The notes below the pieces were generated by a model. That model was not told where the DNA came from and did not search any database. It worked only from the letters and a program-made list of their open reading frames with translations. This document shows, one piece after another, positions 36,297 to 46,563 of a DNA stretch of 64,000 nt. This stretch comes from Epichloe hybrida (taxonomy: Eukaryota; Ascomycota; Sordariomycetes; Hypocreales; Clavicipitaceae). Position numbers and translations under genes: made by a program. The DNA lies in NCBI GenBank assembly GCA_019022495.1, contig JAFEKR010000009.1, forward strand, positions 1,488,001 to 1,552,000, read 5' to 3'. Every line of letters begins with the position of its first letter. Position 1 is the first letter of the stretch.

Positions 36297-37259
36297 GCAT
36301 TGCATGTACGGAGTACGGACTGTACGGATTACGGACTATGCATCTCGTAGTTGAAGACGATTCATGACTTGGATGGTCGGCAGCGACGAGAAGAGGGACA
36401 TCTCGTCAAGATTCAAATGTCCCCAACAAAGCAGACCAAAGTCCAGCCCAGACGCACGCACCAACGTTGCTTTTGGCGGCCACTAGACCTGTTTGAGTAG
36501 AACTGGGTGAAGTCACTTGGTCACGACTCACAGTGGCCCGCGCCCGCGCTAGAGCATCATCTACAGCGCAATCCACATGCCCTGCAATCGATAAGCCGTG
36601 GCCTTGGTCTTTTTCAAAGTTGCAATTTTGCCTCATAACTCATCGTATCGACGTTCGACGTTCGACATTCGACGTTCGACGTTCCCGTCTCCGGACCGCT
36701 GTTTCTAATACGAGCCGACGCATCTTGAAGGCCCCTGGTGCACCGACGAAAGAAAGAATCGCGTTCAATCACCCGCCCAGGCGAAGAAAGCCGCCGTGTG
36801 ACGTGACGCTTGCGAGTCTGCGTCGACCGACCCGCAGACACCACCGAGCTCGATCTCATAATCCAACCCAACCCAGACCGCCACGTCGACGGAACGGCAT
36901 TCGAAGGAGGGGCGCTCATCATAGAGTCGTCCTCGCTGCCTGTTCAGAACTCAACCTCTCGCGCGATCCCAATCGTGCTGCGAGCAGATCCCTCTCTGTG
37001 GTGCGCGGTCGCCATCTTGCCAGGCAATCTCAACTTTTCAATCACGTCTTCTCCCCGACATAGTGGAGCTGATTCGGCTCGGAAGATTCTGTTTGGAAGC
37101 CATACCAATTGAAAGTCGAACTTCCTGCCATCGCGCACACCAGCTTTTATCAAGAAGCCCGACAGCCAGCAGGCAACCACTCACTGTTCGACCCATAACT
37201 CTCTGTGCGACCACCCTTCTCATCTGCCCTCTGTTGCAGGTGCATAAGTCGATTCAATC
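36297..37259. other. Intergenic region upstream of HSF1
   Basis: About 960 bp. Begins with GTACGGAGTACGGAC-type words (36306-36336). Holds the ATCGATAAGC motif (36587-36596) and a five-copy 7-bp tandem repeat GACGTTC (about 36648-36684). Several open frames on both strands look like chance products of GC-rich DNA. Probably a long 5' leader plus promoter for HSF1. TTC recurs every 7 bp in the tandem repeat, not in the 5-bp rhythm of a heat shock element. Confidence 0.5.
36587..36596 (+). promoter_or_regulatory. ATCGATAAGC motif upstream of HSF1
   Basis: 664 bp before the HSF1 start codon, context CAATCGATAAGCCG. Same 10-mer and same orientation relative to the gene as upstream of CWC27 and PPIL3. 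Confidence 0.4.
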
Positions 37260-39535
37260 ATGTCGTCACCTAATCCGAGAAAGCGAGCTGCGCCTGGGGC
37301 CTCACCAGTGTTTCCCTATCCGCAACGAATGCAGCAGCCGTATGCAAGTGAAAACGGAGCAGCCGCGGACAACATCCTACGATGGAACGGAGACGGCGCC
37401 GAGTTTATCGACACCTCTGCGCAGGCGGCCAACCCATTCGGCCCAATGGCAATGCAACCACAGACTGACCACATCCCCACCCCTTCAAACACTCTTGCGC
37501 GGCGCGACACGAACCAGGCCCTCGTCCCGACGCACAATCGGAATTTCGACACTTCAGTTGAGCCGTGGATGTCATTTGGCGACGAAAATGCTCCTCTGCA
37601 ACGCAACAGTGAGGGGGGCTTGATTGAGCAGGATAATGTCGAGGCTCTGGAGGAGTTGGCGCAAAAGGCAAAGCGGGAGGCACAAGCGAAGCGGAAGTCA
37701 ATCCCGCCTTTTGTGCAAAAGCTTAGCAGGTGAGACTGTCTTTGTTTGCAGATTCAACATCAGAACATGACTCCTGGCTAACTCGACGACTCAGCTTTTT
37801 GGAGGAACGCAAGAACGAAGAGCTTATTCGCTGGTCGGATAAGGGAGATTCGTTTATTGTTCTTGACGAGGACGAGTTTGCCAAGACACTTATCCCTGAG
37901 CTGTTCAAGCACAATAACTACGCATCATTTGTGCGGCAACTCAACATGTACGGCTTTCACAAACGCGTGGGCTTGTCGGACAACTCGATGAGAGCCAGCG
38001 AGCGCAAAAACAAGAGTCCAAGCGAATATCACAACCCGTTCTTTCGCCGTGGGCATCCGAACCTGTTGTGGCTGATCAACAAGCCAAAAGGAAAGCCAAA
38101 GGGACCGAACAAGAGCAAGGGTGCCGAAGGAGAAGGGGATAGCGACGAGGACCAGATCAACGAGGATGGAGGTGCTCAGACTGGCGCTGGGTCCAATGTC
38201 CCTGCTGGCCGTTCTCTTCCCGCCGCGCCCGACCCTCAGGCGCCGCCGAAGAAGGAAATGACTGTGATCCGGGAAGAGCTAAGCAAAGTCAGGGAACAAC
38301 AAAAACGAATTCTCGGTGCCATCACGCAGCTGCAACACAACAACAACGACCTGTACAACCAAGCCCTCATGTTTCAGAATCAACACGACCGGCATCAGAA
38401 TTCCATCAATGCGATCCTCAAGTTTCTGGCCAATGTATTCCGCAAAACGCTCGAGGACCAGGGCAACATGCAGAGCGTCAGCGACATCATATCCAGCATG
38501 ATTACGAATCAAGGCCAGCAGCAGTCTCACCAAGGCAGTGTGGTAGACCTGGGCGACTTTTTCCAATCCCAGATGGAACCCGCGCCCACACCTAGCGGGA
38601 CTCATAAGAGAGCCCGGGGTTTACTGCCACCAATCCCGAACCAGGACGAGGCACCTCAATCTATCAGTCATGCGCCGTCGACAGTGCCGTCGACAAGCTC
38701 TGCACCATACTTTCCGGTTGGCAGCCAAAATTCCGAAATGGGACATGTCACCGAACTGCTTGATGGGAGCGAAACCCCGCCGAGCCTGCGGCACGAGCTC
38801 GAAAACAACCCCCACGAACGAATGATGAAGATCATCAACGACCACAATGCCACGAACAAGTCTGGAATGGATCTGCCCGAGGCAGCCGAGTTGGTCGCCA
38901 ACGCGCCCGATACCATGAGTCAAGATCAAAGGAACAAACTGGCGGATTTCATGGGAGGGCAGCATGCCGCGGCCCTATCATCAGCGCCAACACAGCCCCG
39001 AGCAACCCCGTCAGCCAACGTCCCCGCTCCCGCTTCACGGTCAACGGCGGCGAGAGTCTCTCCCGCCCCAGCAGATAACGCTGCCATGCCCTCCATGTCG
39101 CCCATCATGAGATCGCCGCAAATGGCACCACCGTCCCTTCACCAGATCAACACCAACCAGATCGACCTCGAGCAGCTCCAACAGCTCCAAAGTGACCAGG
39201 ATGCCAAGATTCACGAACTCGGTGAACTGCTGGGTCCCCTGAGTCCATCGGGGCGCATACCGGGCCTAGGAGAAGCCAACACTGGCTATTTTGACCCGCC
39301 AAACGTCGATCTCGACCAATATTTCGACAGCAACTCTTTCTTCGACGACACAAATTTTGGCACGGATGGAAACGATTTCAACTTCAGCGTGGACCCCGGC
39401 GGCGCGGACAACGACCCCTTGGGCGACAAGAGCAAGGCGAACAACACGCCTAGTCCGACGGGCACAGAGGAGATTAAACGGGAGGATATGACGGTGGATT
39501 CGCCTCAGCAAAGCAAGAGACGAAAAGTGGGATGA
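37260..39535 (+). CDS. hsf1: Heat shock transcription factor Hsf1
   Basis: Two exons, 37260-37729 and 37795-39535, give 736 residues; the 65-nt intron splits the DNA-binding domain after IPPFVQKLS, giving FVQKLSSFLEE. The HSF domain runs about 148-256, with recognition helix ASFVRQLNMYGFHK and the end HPNLLWLINK. A coiled-coil trimerisation region (MTVIREELSKV to ILKFLANVFRK, about 312-390) follows. The C-terminal half is Ser/Pro/Asp-rich, with an acidic activation-like stretch DQYFDSNSFFDDTNFG, and the protein ends in KRRKVG, a likely nuclear signal. The length, the long N-terminal arm and the HR-A/B region match Hsf1 rather than the SFL1 or Skn7 types. It binds GAA/TTC repeats and drives chaperone genes. 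Near neighbours on both sides are cyclophilins, themselves folding enzymes. Confidence 0.95.
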
Positions 39536-40169
39536 GCTGTAGCCAGCTGTGCGAGCGATGGTCGAGCTCGGCAATGTTGGCACGCACCCAAAATGCATAC
39601 ATGTATTTCACTTGTCCTCCCCAATTGGGGGACGATTTTCGTCCATGGATCTGGCGTAGTCTTATGGAAGAAAGGTGTGTAGTTAGTCAGACAGTTGTTG
39701 ACCTACAGATCAAATACCCGCTACCAAGGCGACATTTGAAAATAGATTTCTTGTACTTGGCCCATTTGCGTTGCCTCTGCACACATCTATCTCTCGTTGC
39801 TATGGAGCTTGATGCGCTTTGCTGTCCCATCCCGGTTACAACCCGGGGGGGGGGAGGGGGGGGGACAAGCAACAAACGTCGTGATGGATCACTCCTTGCT
39901 TAATCTTCCAGCCATTAGAATACCACGCTGTTCCAAAGTATCTTGTCACAAAGACGTGGATGGCATCTCGGCTCGGCCCACCAGCTAGTTTGTGCCCCCA
40001 ACACCTACACCTCTGCAACGTACTCCATAGGCTGTGTGTGCGATATCTCGACGCCCATTCATAATGTCGGGGGAGGGAAACCCCCTCCGTCACTCATCAC
40101 ATGGTGGTCACATTGTATAAAGTCGTCGTTGGAAGCTCCATCCAGTCTCATCTCCAGCGCATTGCGGGC
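39536..40169. other. Intergenic between convergent HSF1 and PPIL3
   Basis: Holds both 3' ends. Contains a G-run cluster at about 39843-39868 (G10, A, G10), which could form a quadruplex on the plus strand. No coding or RNA gene signal was seen. Confidence 0.5.
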
Positions 40170-40765
40170 TCAACCCGCCCCCAGCGCCAGGGGATTCGCA
40201 TGCACCGTCACGCGCTCGATGCACATGCTCTCCACGGGGCGATTCTTCTTGTCCACGGCGGCGGCGTCCATCCTGGCCAGGACGGCGAGGGCCTCGTCGC
40301 CAATGACCCTGCCGAAGACGGTGTTGAGTCCGTCCAGGTGCGGCGCCTTGTCGAGCGTGATGAAGAACTGCGAGCCGTTGGTCCCGGGACCCTTGTTGGC
40401 CATGCTGAGCATGCCGCGCTGGGAGTGGCGCAGCGCGGGACGGATCTCGTCGTCGAAGGCGCCGCCCCAGATGGACTTGCCGCCCTTGGGGTTGTCCGGC
40501 GTGGGGGAGGCGGGCGCGCCCGTCTGGATCATGAACTTGGGGATGAGGCGGTGGAAGGGCGAGGAGTCGTAGTAGCCGGATGCGCAGAGGGCGAGGAAAT
40601 TCTACGAGACGGTGTTGTTAGTTTTTTTTTTTTTTTAACTTGTTCTTCTTGGGGAGAGACGTTTGAAAAAGGGGGGAAATGCCAAACCTCTGCTGTTTTG
40701 GGGACGCTCTCGCAGAAGATTTCGACTTTGATGTCTCCCAGCGTGGTGTGGAGTGTGACCGACAT
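40170..40765 (-). CDS. cyp10: Peptidyl-prolyl cis-trans isomerase, PPIL3 type
   Basis: Two exons on the minus strand, 40765-40688 and 40601-40170, give 169 residues, close to the family length. The 86-nt intron joins VPKTAE to NFLALCASGYYD and contains a 15-nt homopolymer run (40622-40636). Start MSVTLHTTLGDIKVE is characteristic of PPIL3. Catalytic-site pieces: FHRLIPKFMIQTG with Arg, NGSQFFITLDK, and PHLDGLNTVFGRV, where His stands at the Trp121 position, as is usual in PPIL3. The GTGxGG loop is replaced by a longer SPTPDNPKGGKSIWGG. PPIL3 is a spliceosome-associated cyclophilin, so with CWC27 this makes two spliceosomal cyclophilins within 6 kb. It is divergent from ORC6, with 328 bp between start codons. 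Confidence 0.93.
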
Positions 40766-41093
40766 GGTGGTGAGAGGTTGGTTGACGGCGGGGTGAAGCT
40801 GTGATGGGTTTTGGTTTGAGAAGAAAGTGTGTACTTCATGAAGTAGCTCGATGGCACCCCGCCATTTATCTGCATGCTTGCTCATATGCTTATCGATAAA
40901 GCGAGCTCGAAAAGTAGTTTCTCCGCGTTAATCCCGAGAAACTAGACCACCGCGACCGCGCTGCTCTCATCAACCAAGACTTGTTGTTTTGTCACGTTGA
41001 CAAATCTTTTTTTTTTCTTTTTTTCTATCGTGACATTGAAACGCGCTCTGCGCTTCCGATAGTGTGCCGTCGCGACACGCACTTGCGTCCAAA
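40766..41093. promoter_or_regulatory. Bidirectional promoter of PPIL3 and ORC6
   Basis: 328 bp between divergent start codons. Contains TTATCGATAA (40890-40899), overlapping ATCGATAAGC on the minus strand (40888-40897, 123 bp before PPIL3), and a T-rich tract at about 41007-41025. Close to ORC6 lie AACGCG (about 41039-41044) and TCGCGA (about 41070-41075), similar to the ACGCG core bound by the G1/S factor MBF. MBF control of ORC6 is inference only. Confidence 0.5.
40888..40897 (-). promoter_or_regulatory. ATCGATAAGC motif upstream of PPIL3
   Basis: On the minus strand, i.e. in PPIL3 orientation, 123 bp from its start codon. Third occurrence of this 10-mer within 7 kb; the others precede CWC27 and HSF1. 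Confidence 0.45.
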
Positions 41094-42372
41094 ATGAGCA
41101 GGCAGATCGAGCAGGCGCTGCTGTCTCTGATGCCAACTTATGGCTCGGATCTTCCCCCTTCACTCGTCGAGCTGGCAGGATCGTTGCTAGCCCAATCTCG
41201 GCACGCGGCGAGCATGCTCAAGGCAGACGAGGAGGTTGCGCGACAATACGCGTGCGCCAACATAGCGTGTGAAAGGTTTGTTTTGTTTGGCCTGCCTCGC
41301 TCGCCGTTCTTCGGCGTGCGCGACGGTTCATGATTGATTGATTGGGTATTCGGGGTGCTAAAAAAAAAAAAAAAAAATCTTGTTTGACGAACGACGCAGA
41401 CTCAAAACGTCCCTCGACCTTCCGCCGATCGCGCCCCGTCCACCCATCCCGCCTCGCATCTACAAGCGTTTGTACACGCACCTCGACAACATTCTCCCCA
41501 ATCCCTCGTCCACGCCTAGATCCAGCAGAGTACGAACCCCGAGCTCCAAGAAACTGCAACTGCAGGATGGCACGCCGGCCAAGTCGCAGACACGGGCGTT
41601 GCCGTCGAGAGCAACACCGACCAAAGAGATGAGCCTGGCCAAGTTCCGAACCCCCACCAGGGCAGCAGCAAGGGCGTCTAAAGCGAGAAAGGCCGAGGCC
41701 GAGGCTCAGGGCTCGAGAGATGTCGTGCACCCGTGGATCCAGCCCGTCATTCGGCACATGTGTGCAGAGTCGCGCCAGAAGAGAGTCGCGCCCACTGTAT
41801 TTGCCGCCATCGAGTACGCACTCCTACCAAACGGTCGTCCTACCGAGGACGCCTGGGTTACCCAGCACGTGACGGATCTGGTAGCCGCTTTTTACTTCTT
41901 CGTCATGATGCGTGTGCGCTCCATGACTTCTGGTGCCGACATGGACCGAGAGGACTACGTTCCACTGCGGAAGGAAATCCTAGCCCTGCTCACGCAGGCT
42001 TGCCAGGAAGTCACGGTTCCTGAATACCTAGACGCCGATGCATTCTGGGAGGGCTGGAGGGACGTCAAACCCCGAGAGTTCGACGCGGCTGTTGCGAAAG
42101 TCAACGAGAACAGCTGGTTATCTGGGGACTGGTACGACGGCATTGTCGATGTACTTCATTCGACGACCAAGGCCGACGCAGACATGTCGGATCATGAGCA
42201 AGAGGACTTGGATGCATCTTTGCCCACGAGGCGTGCGGATGCCATGCTACAGGAACGGTATGACTTCCTGAGCGAAGCAAGAAAAGCCGACTTTGCCACG
42301 TGGCGCAACAGTATGCTGGCCAAGATTGCAGAGGCTGTGCCAAAGGAGTCTGCCATGGAAATCGATGCGTGA
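41094..42372 (+). CDS. ORC6: Origin recognition complex subunit 6
   Basis: Two exons, 41094-41275 and 41400-42372, give 384 residues. The intron (124 nt) has donor GTTTGT, an A18 run (41360-41377) and acceptor GACGCAG, and rejoins CER to LKTSLDLPPI. The N-terminal ~100 residues look like the first cyclin-box-like repeat of Orc6 (MSRQIEQALLSLMP, ACANIACERLKTSLDLPPI, PPRIYKRLYTHLDNIL). A basic Ser/Thr/Pro linker (SSTPRSS, RTPSSKK, ATPTKE) offers possible CDK sites. The second helical domain begins at HPWIQPVIRHM and includes PTVFAAIEYALLP. Orc6 helps ORC recruit Cdt1-MCM at replication origins. The start MSRQIEQAL is preferred over an in-frame ATG 30 nt upstream because it matches the helix start. 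Confidence 0.9.
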
Positions 42373-42840
42373 GGGAGTTACCAAACCCACGAGATCGAGG
42401 AGACAAGACGACGGAGAAGAAAGATGATTCAACGTGGAAGTTTGAACAAGATGCATATATTTCGTCGTCAATGTACTGTTCATCCACCGTTACTTCCGGT
42501 GGTGCTATTCACATGAGATAGAGCTGGCAGCTGTTGAACTGGGTGGGAATTTTTTCTGGTCGTGTTGTCTGTTGAAGGGAAGATGGTGCTGTGATATTGG
42601 ACGACACCCTCCTTGACCGTAACCTGGAAGCCGCGGCCAAAGTTGGTATTTGAGTAGTCCGCCTTGAACCCTCGGCCGTGACGCCAGAATGGACAGAGGC
42701 TGCGTCGGCGTGCCACACAACACGTCAACAATCAGGTTCGGGACGGGTTTACGCGTGTGCATGTCGATGGCGATGGACTAGAAGTCGAGATGCGAAGAAT
42801 CAACGCTATGTAGCTATATACACCGTGGCCCGGCTCACTT
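42373..42840. other. Intergenic between convergent ORC6 and dehydrogenase
   Basis: 468 bp holding both 3' untranslated regions. Open frames on both strands lack any domain signal. No RNA gene recognised. Confidence 0.5.
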
Positions 42841-44052
42841 CTAACCCAGCCTTCCTGGGACAAACGGATGCCCTGCACTGAGACCACCGCAAACCGCCCA
42901 TGCCTGGCCATTGACATAGCTGCTCTCGTCGCTCCCCAGAAAGAGGGCCACTCTGGCAACCTCATCAGCCTGGCCACCTCTCTTGACGGGATTCAGCTGC
43001 CCAAGCTTCTTCTCGCTGCCCCTTGCCCGGGCTGACTCGTACACCGGGGCCGTCATGCCTGTCTCAATCAGGCCAGGGCAAATGACGTTGACGCGGACAT
43101 TGGTGCCCGCGAGTTGATAGGCCACTGTCTGTGCCAAGGAGATGACAGCGGCCTTGGAAGCAGAATATGGCGTGGATCCAGCGTTGGACCGGAGGCCTGC
43201 CACGGAAGCAGTGCCTACGATGGAACCGCCCGACTGTGGTTTTTGGGAAGACGTCGCCATCATCGCCGGCGCGGCATACTTGGCCGCCAGAAAGACACTT
43301 GAGATGGGCACCGTCAGCGCATGATATTGATGAAGATGCAACATGTTGCTAATGGAAGAGAACAATGACGAGCTTTCTATCGCAACGTACCTCAGAGTAT
43401 TTGTCCGCAACACTTGCATGAAGTCTTCGTCTGTGAAGTCGCTGAAGATGGTGTTCAATCCCGTGATGCCCGCATTGGCGAAGAAGACGTCGAGGCGTCC
43501 GTAGCGGTCCAACGCATCATCTACCACGGCCTTGACGCTGGCCTCATCCGCAGCATCGAATTGCCATGGGTGAATATCAACGTTGGGATATGCGGCTCTG
43601 ATCTCCTCCTTGTGAGCTCCCAGATTGGATCCGTCATAGTCGCAAATGTAGACGGCTTTGGCGCCGTTCTCGGCAAATAGGTGGGCAGCCGCGCGGCCGA
43701 TGCCCAGCGCCGAGTTTGCGCCTGTGGTACTTGTCTCGTCAGCGTAGGTTCGCGACAACTTGAATCTTGTTGGTATGGACTACGGTGCGTGAGAGGGACG
43801 GCCAGTTGGGGGCGATGGAAGGAGCCGGCCGGATAATACGAATGCGACCCCGTGGTGATGCCTGAGACCGGAAGAGCGGACTCCCTGGTGGCCAGTACCT
43901 GTGATGATGACGACTTTGCCCTCGGCACGAAGGCCGCTGGATGCACCGGCGACTCTGCTGATGGTTGGCAGACGTGTGGAGGAGGAGGCTGGGTTTGAAT
44001 CTTGAAGCTGGCCGCCGATGGCCTTGATGCGCCTTTGAGCTTGGTCGGACAT
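42841..44052 (-). CDS. Short-chain dehydrogenase/reductase
   Basis: Three exons on the minus strand, 44052-43899, 43721-43391 and 43297-42841, give 313 residues. Introns are 177 and 93 nt; both junctions restore conserved motifs: VVIITG joins ANSALGIG, and RTNTL joins SVFLAAKYAAPAMM. Rossmann motif TGANSALGIG, adenine-site Asp in CDYDGSN, FFANAGI (the NAG motif), catalytic Ser in GTASVAG and YSASK (Tyr and Lys), then CPGLIETGM. These are classical SDR features; the Asp after the second strand suggests NAD(H) preference. About 45 residues precede the core, rich in Ser/Arg, possibly a poorly conserved extension. If the true start lies elsewhere the core is unaffected. Substrate unknown. Upstream DNA carries a hexamer repeat and a duplication. 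Confidence 0.9.
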
Positions 44053-44804
44053 GTTGCGAAGCTGCGAAGCTGCGAAGCGGCTGTGGATGTGGATGTGGAT
44101 GTGGATGTGGATGTGGACAAGTCTTGGTTGGAGTGAAGAACTGAATGGGCCGAGGCTTCGCGGCAAAGCGGCTTCGGATGTGGATGTGGATGTGGATGCG
44201 GATGTGGATGTGGACAAGTCTTGGAGTGACGAACTGAATGGGCCGAGGTTCGAGGTTCGCGGTTCGAGGATTCGAGCTGCAGCGGCTCCATCCGGCCGAG
44301 TGTGCCGCGCCGCCGGATTTATTTTTGTTCGTACTGGCACGTGGTACGTTGGCGTAGACGACAAATGGCATCGGGCCGCGACAGGTGGTGATGCCGACGG
44401 ACGAGAGCACGTCCAATCGGCGGTATGGTGTCACGATGCGAACTGAGCGAATCGAGTTGTCTGCATCCCTTTCCTTGCTCTGCGAATCCTCGGCGACGCA
44501 GGCGTGCAGTGCAGCTGCATCCTCATGGATCAGTCAGTCGCTGCCGTCGCTGCTGCGAGGAAGCCAGATGTCAGCCGCCGGATGTCGCAGGTCATCATCA
44601 TCATGGACATCGGCCAATGAGCAAACCTGACGACCTGAACTGACCTCGTCGGCTTCCAACTGGCCGCGTGACAGGTGATGGATGGCGAGTTGCGTAACGA
44701 GGCGTGTGTGTTCTTCTTGGTGCTTCACCGTGACGGATCGTGTGTGTATGAGCCCCACTCAATGGACATGCATATGATTACTCGCACAGCCAACATATTT
44801 AGGG

Positions 44805-44836
<32 letters not shown>

Positions 44837-46070
44837 GTCCTTTGGTTGCACGGCAGGTAAAATATACGTCAGCCATTGTTTGAATAACCCGTGTTGCCGG
44901 CGCAAATCTCATCAATTGGCCCACCACGTGCGTTGCTCATTTGTGCCCGTCCTCTTGTCCTACCGCACCGACTTGCCGCCTACCAGCATGCCATGGCCCA
45001 AAGAGTTCTTCTGCCGGGGAAGCGAAAGGGGACGAGGAGGGGACGAGGAGGGGAAGAAGAGGGGAAGAAGAGGTTGTCTTCACCCATCGCAAGCTGAGCC
45101 GATGACTTACACCTCCCACTGTACACACAGATGCCCGCCGCGTGCATAAAGAGGCTGACTGACTGACTGACTGACTTGCGTGCATGGACACAGAGTCTTG
45201 GCCCGTCATGCAATACGCTTGTTCAATCTGCATTGGTGCGATGGTCGAGGGAACTATCACACGGGCGGGGCGGACGTGGGATCGAGTTTGCACGAGAAAA
45301 GATGCCGGATCCAAGCACACAAGGGCCAGAAAGCTTCGTACATGTTGCCCGATTGTTGCAACCAAGAGTGCATTGCGAGACTATTGGTGTCGGAAACGGC
45401 TCGCTGCAGGATTGGTGTCACAACGTGCGATGAGGACTTGGTCCGTCTGGCTTTTTGAAGTATGAACCACATGCGTTTTCTGGGGGGCCGGTCATTATGT
45501 GGCAGCTCAGGCATTTCTTGCGCCGAAAAAAATCCCACCCGTTGCCTTTGCCTTCTTCTTCTTCTCTTCTCAGACATCTGACGCTCTCTGTTACGGATCA
45601 TACTTGCTGAAATTGGCAGGAAGGCGGATTCCCTGATGATACATTTACCACGGCGAACCCACCGGGACGTGATATGAATATCCATGCCAAAGCCAGCTCC
45701 CTGACCCGACTTGCGTTTGCTCCCGAGAATTCATATCAGCCAACTATAGCGATAGCGGCCATCTCACTCAGTTGCTTGTCATTTGTGTGTGCGGATTATT
45801 GAGAGACGCAGCAGAAACAGGACCTTCCATGCCAACTTTGTGCTGACCTGTTTGTTTGTTTGCTTCCTTTCACTCCTGGATCACCACTCACGCATTTCAT
45901 TTGCACTGGATTTTCCTTCCACCCACCAGCCATCTATTTCGAGAGTACCGAGTACGGGACCGACAGCTCTGCCTGGGCTGGGCTGGGCTGGGCTGGAGCT
46001 GCCGGACCAGGATACGCTACACCGGGATCCATCAAGCAGGTAGAGGGGACATTCAGGTCCATCGCTCCAG
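44053..46070. other. Repeat-rich intergenic region
   Basis: About 2 kb between the divergent dehydrogenase and membrane-protein genes. Contains two blocks of GGATGT hexamers, an A30 run (44805-44834), purine-rich GGGGACGAGGA repeats (45020-45070), GACT repeats (about 45155-45175) and GGGCT repeats (about 45974-46003). Short open frames are present but none looks conserved. A possible leader peptide frame at 45783-46043 is hydrophobic at its start but is not convincing. Confidence 0.5.
44056..44260. repeat. Tandem duplication carrying GGATGT hexamer blocks
   Basis: Two imperfect copies of about 95 bp: each has a GGATGT/GATGTG run (44084-44118; 44176-44214) followed by GGACAAGTCTTGG and then GAACTGAATGGGCCGAGG. 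The copies differ by short indels. It begins right at the dehydrogenase start codon and lies in its 5' flank. Confidence 0.8.
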
Positions 46071-46529
46071 ATGGCAGCAGGGGGAGGGGAAGAGCAAGGC
46101 GGTCCGGCTGCAGAAGATGATACCGGCAAAGGCCAAGAAGCATCGGTTGTTGAGTCGAATGTCAGTTTCTCGAGTCCGGGGTCGAGGTCGAGGTCGAGGT
46201 CGAGGTCGAGGTCGAGGCCGACGCTGGGTGGTGGCCCTGGTGGCCCTGCTGGTGGGCAAGGTCGAGTAAGTGGCTGCAAAGAATGCAGAAACGGCGAGTT
46301 GTCGGGCATCGCCATGGCCATGGCCAAGAAGTGCATCCGTCCGGGCCCATGTAGCTTCGATGGCCGTGGCCTGTCGTGGCCGTCACCCGACAAAGGTGAT
46401 TGTCAAGGTGAGACAATGGACAAAAGTCAAGGCGCGTGCCATGGCGGCAGCAGGAGCACAGAGTCGGCGTCAGTGCGCCTTGGCCCAACACCATTGCCAT
46501 TACCATCTCCTGGCGCCATCCTCCAATCA

Positions 46530-46563
<34 letters not shown>

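Noticed and set aside
43521..44434. Minus-strand frames with HPHPHP or STSTST repeats upstream of the dehydrogenase
   Set aside because: They are translations of the GGATGT hexamer repeats and overlap in three frames.
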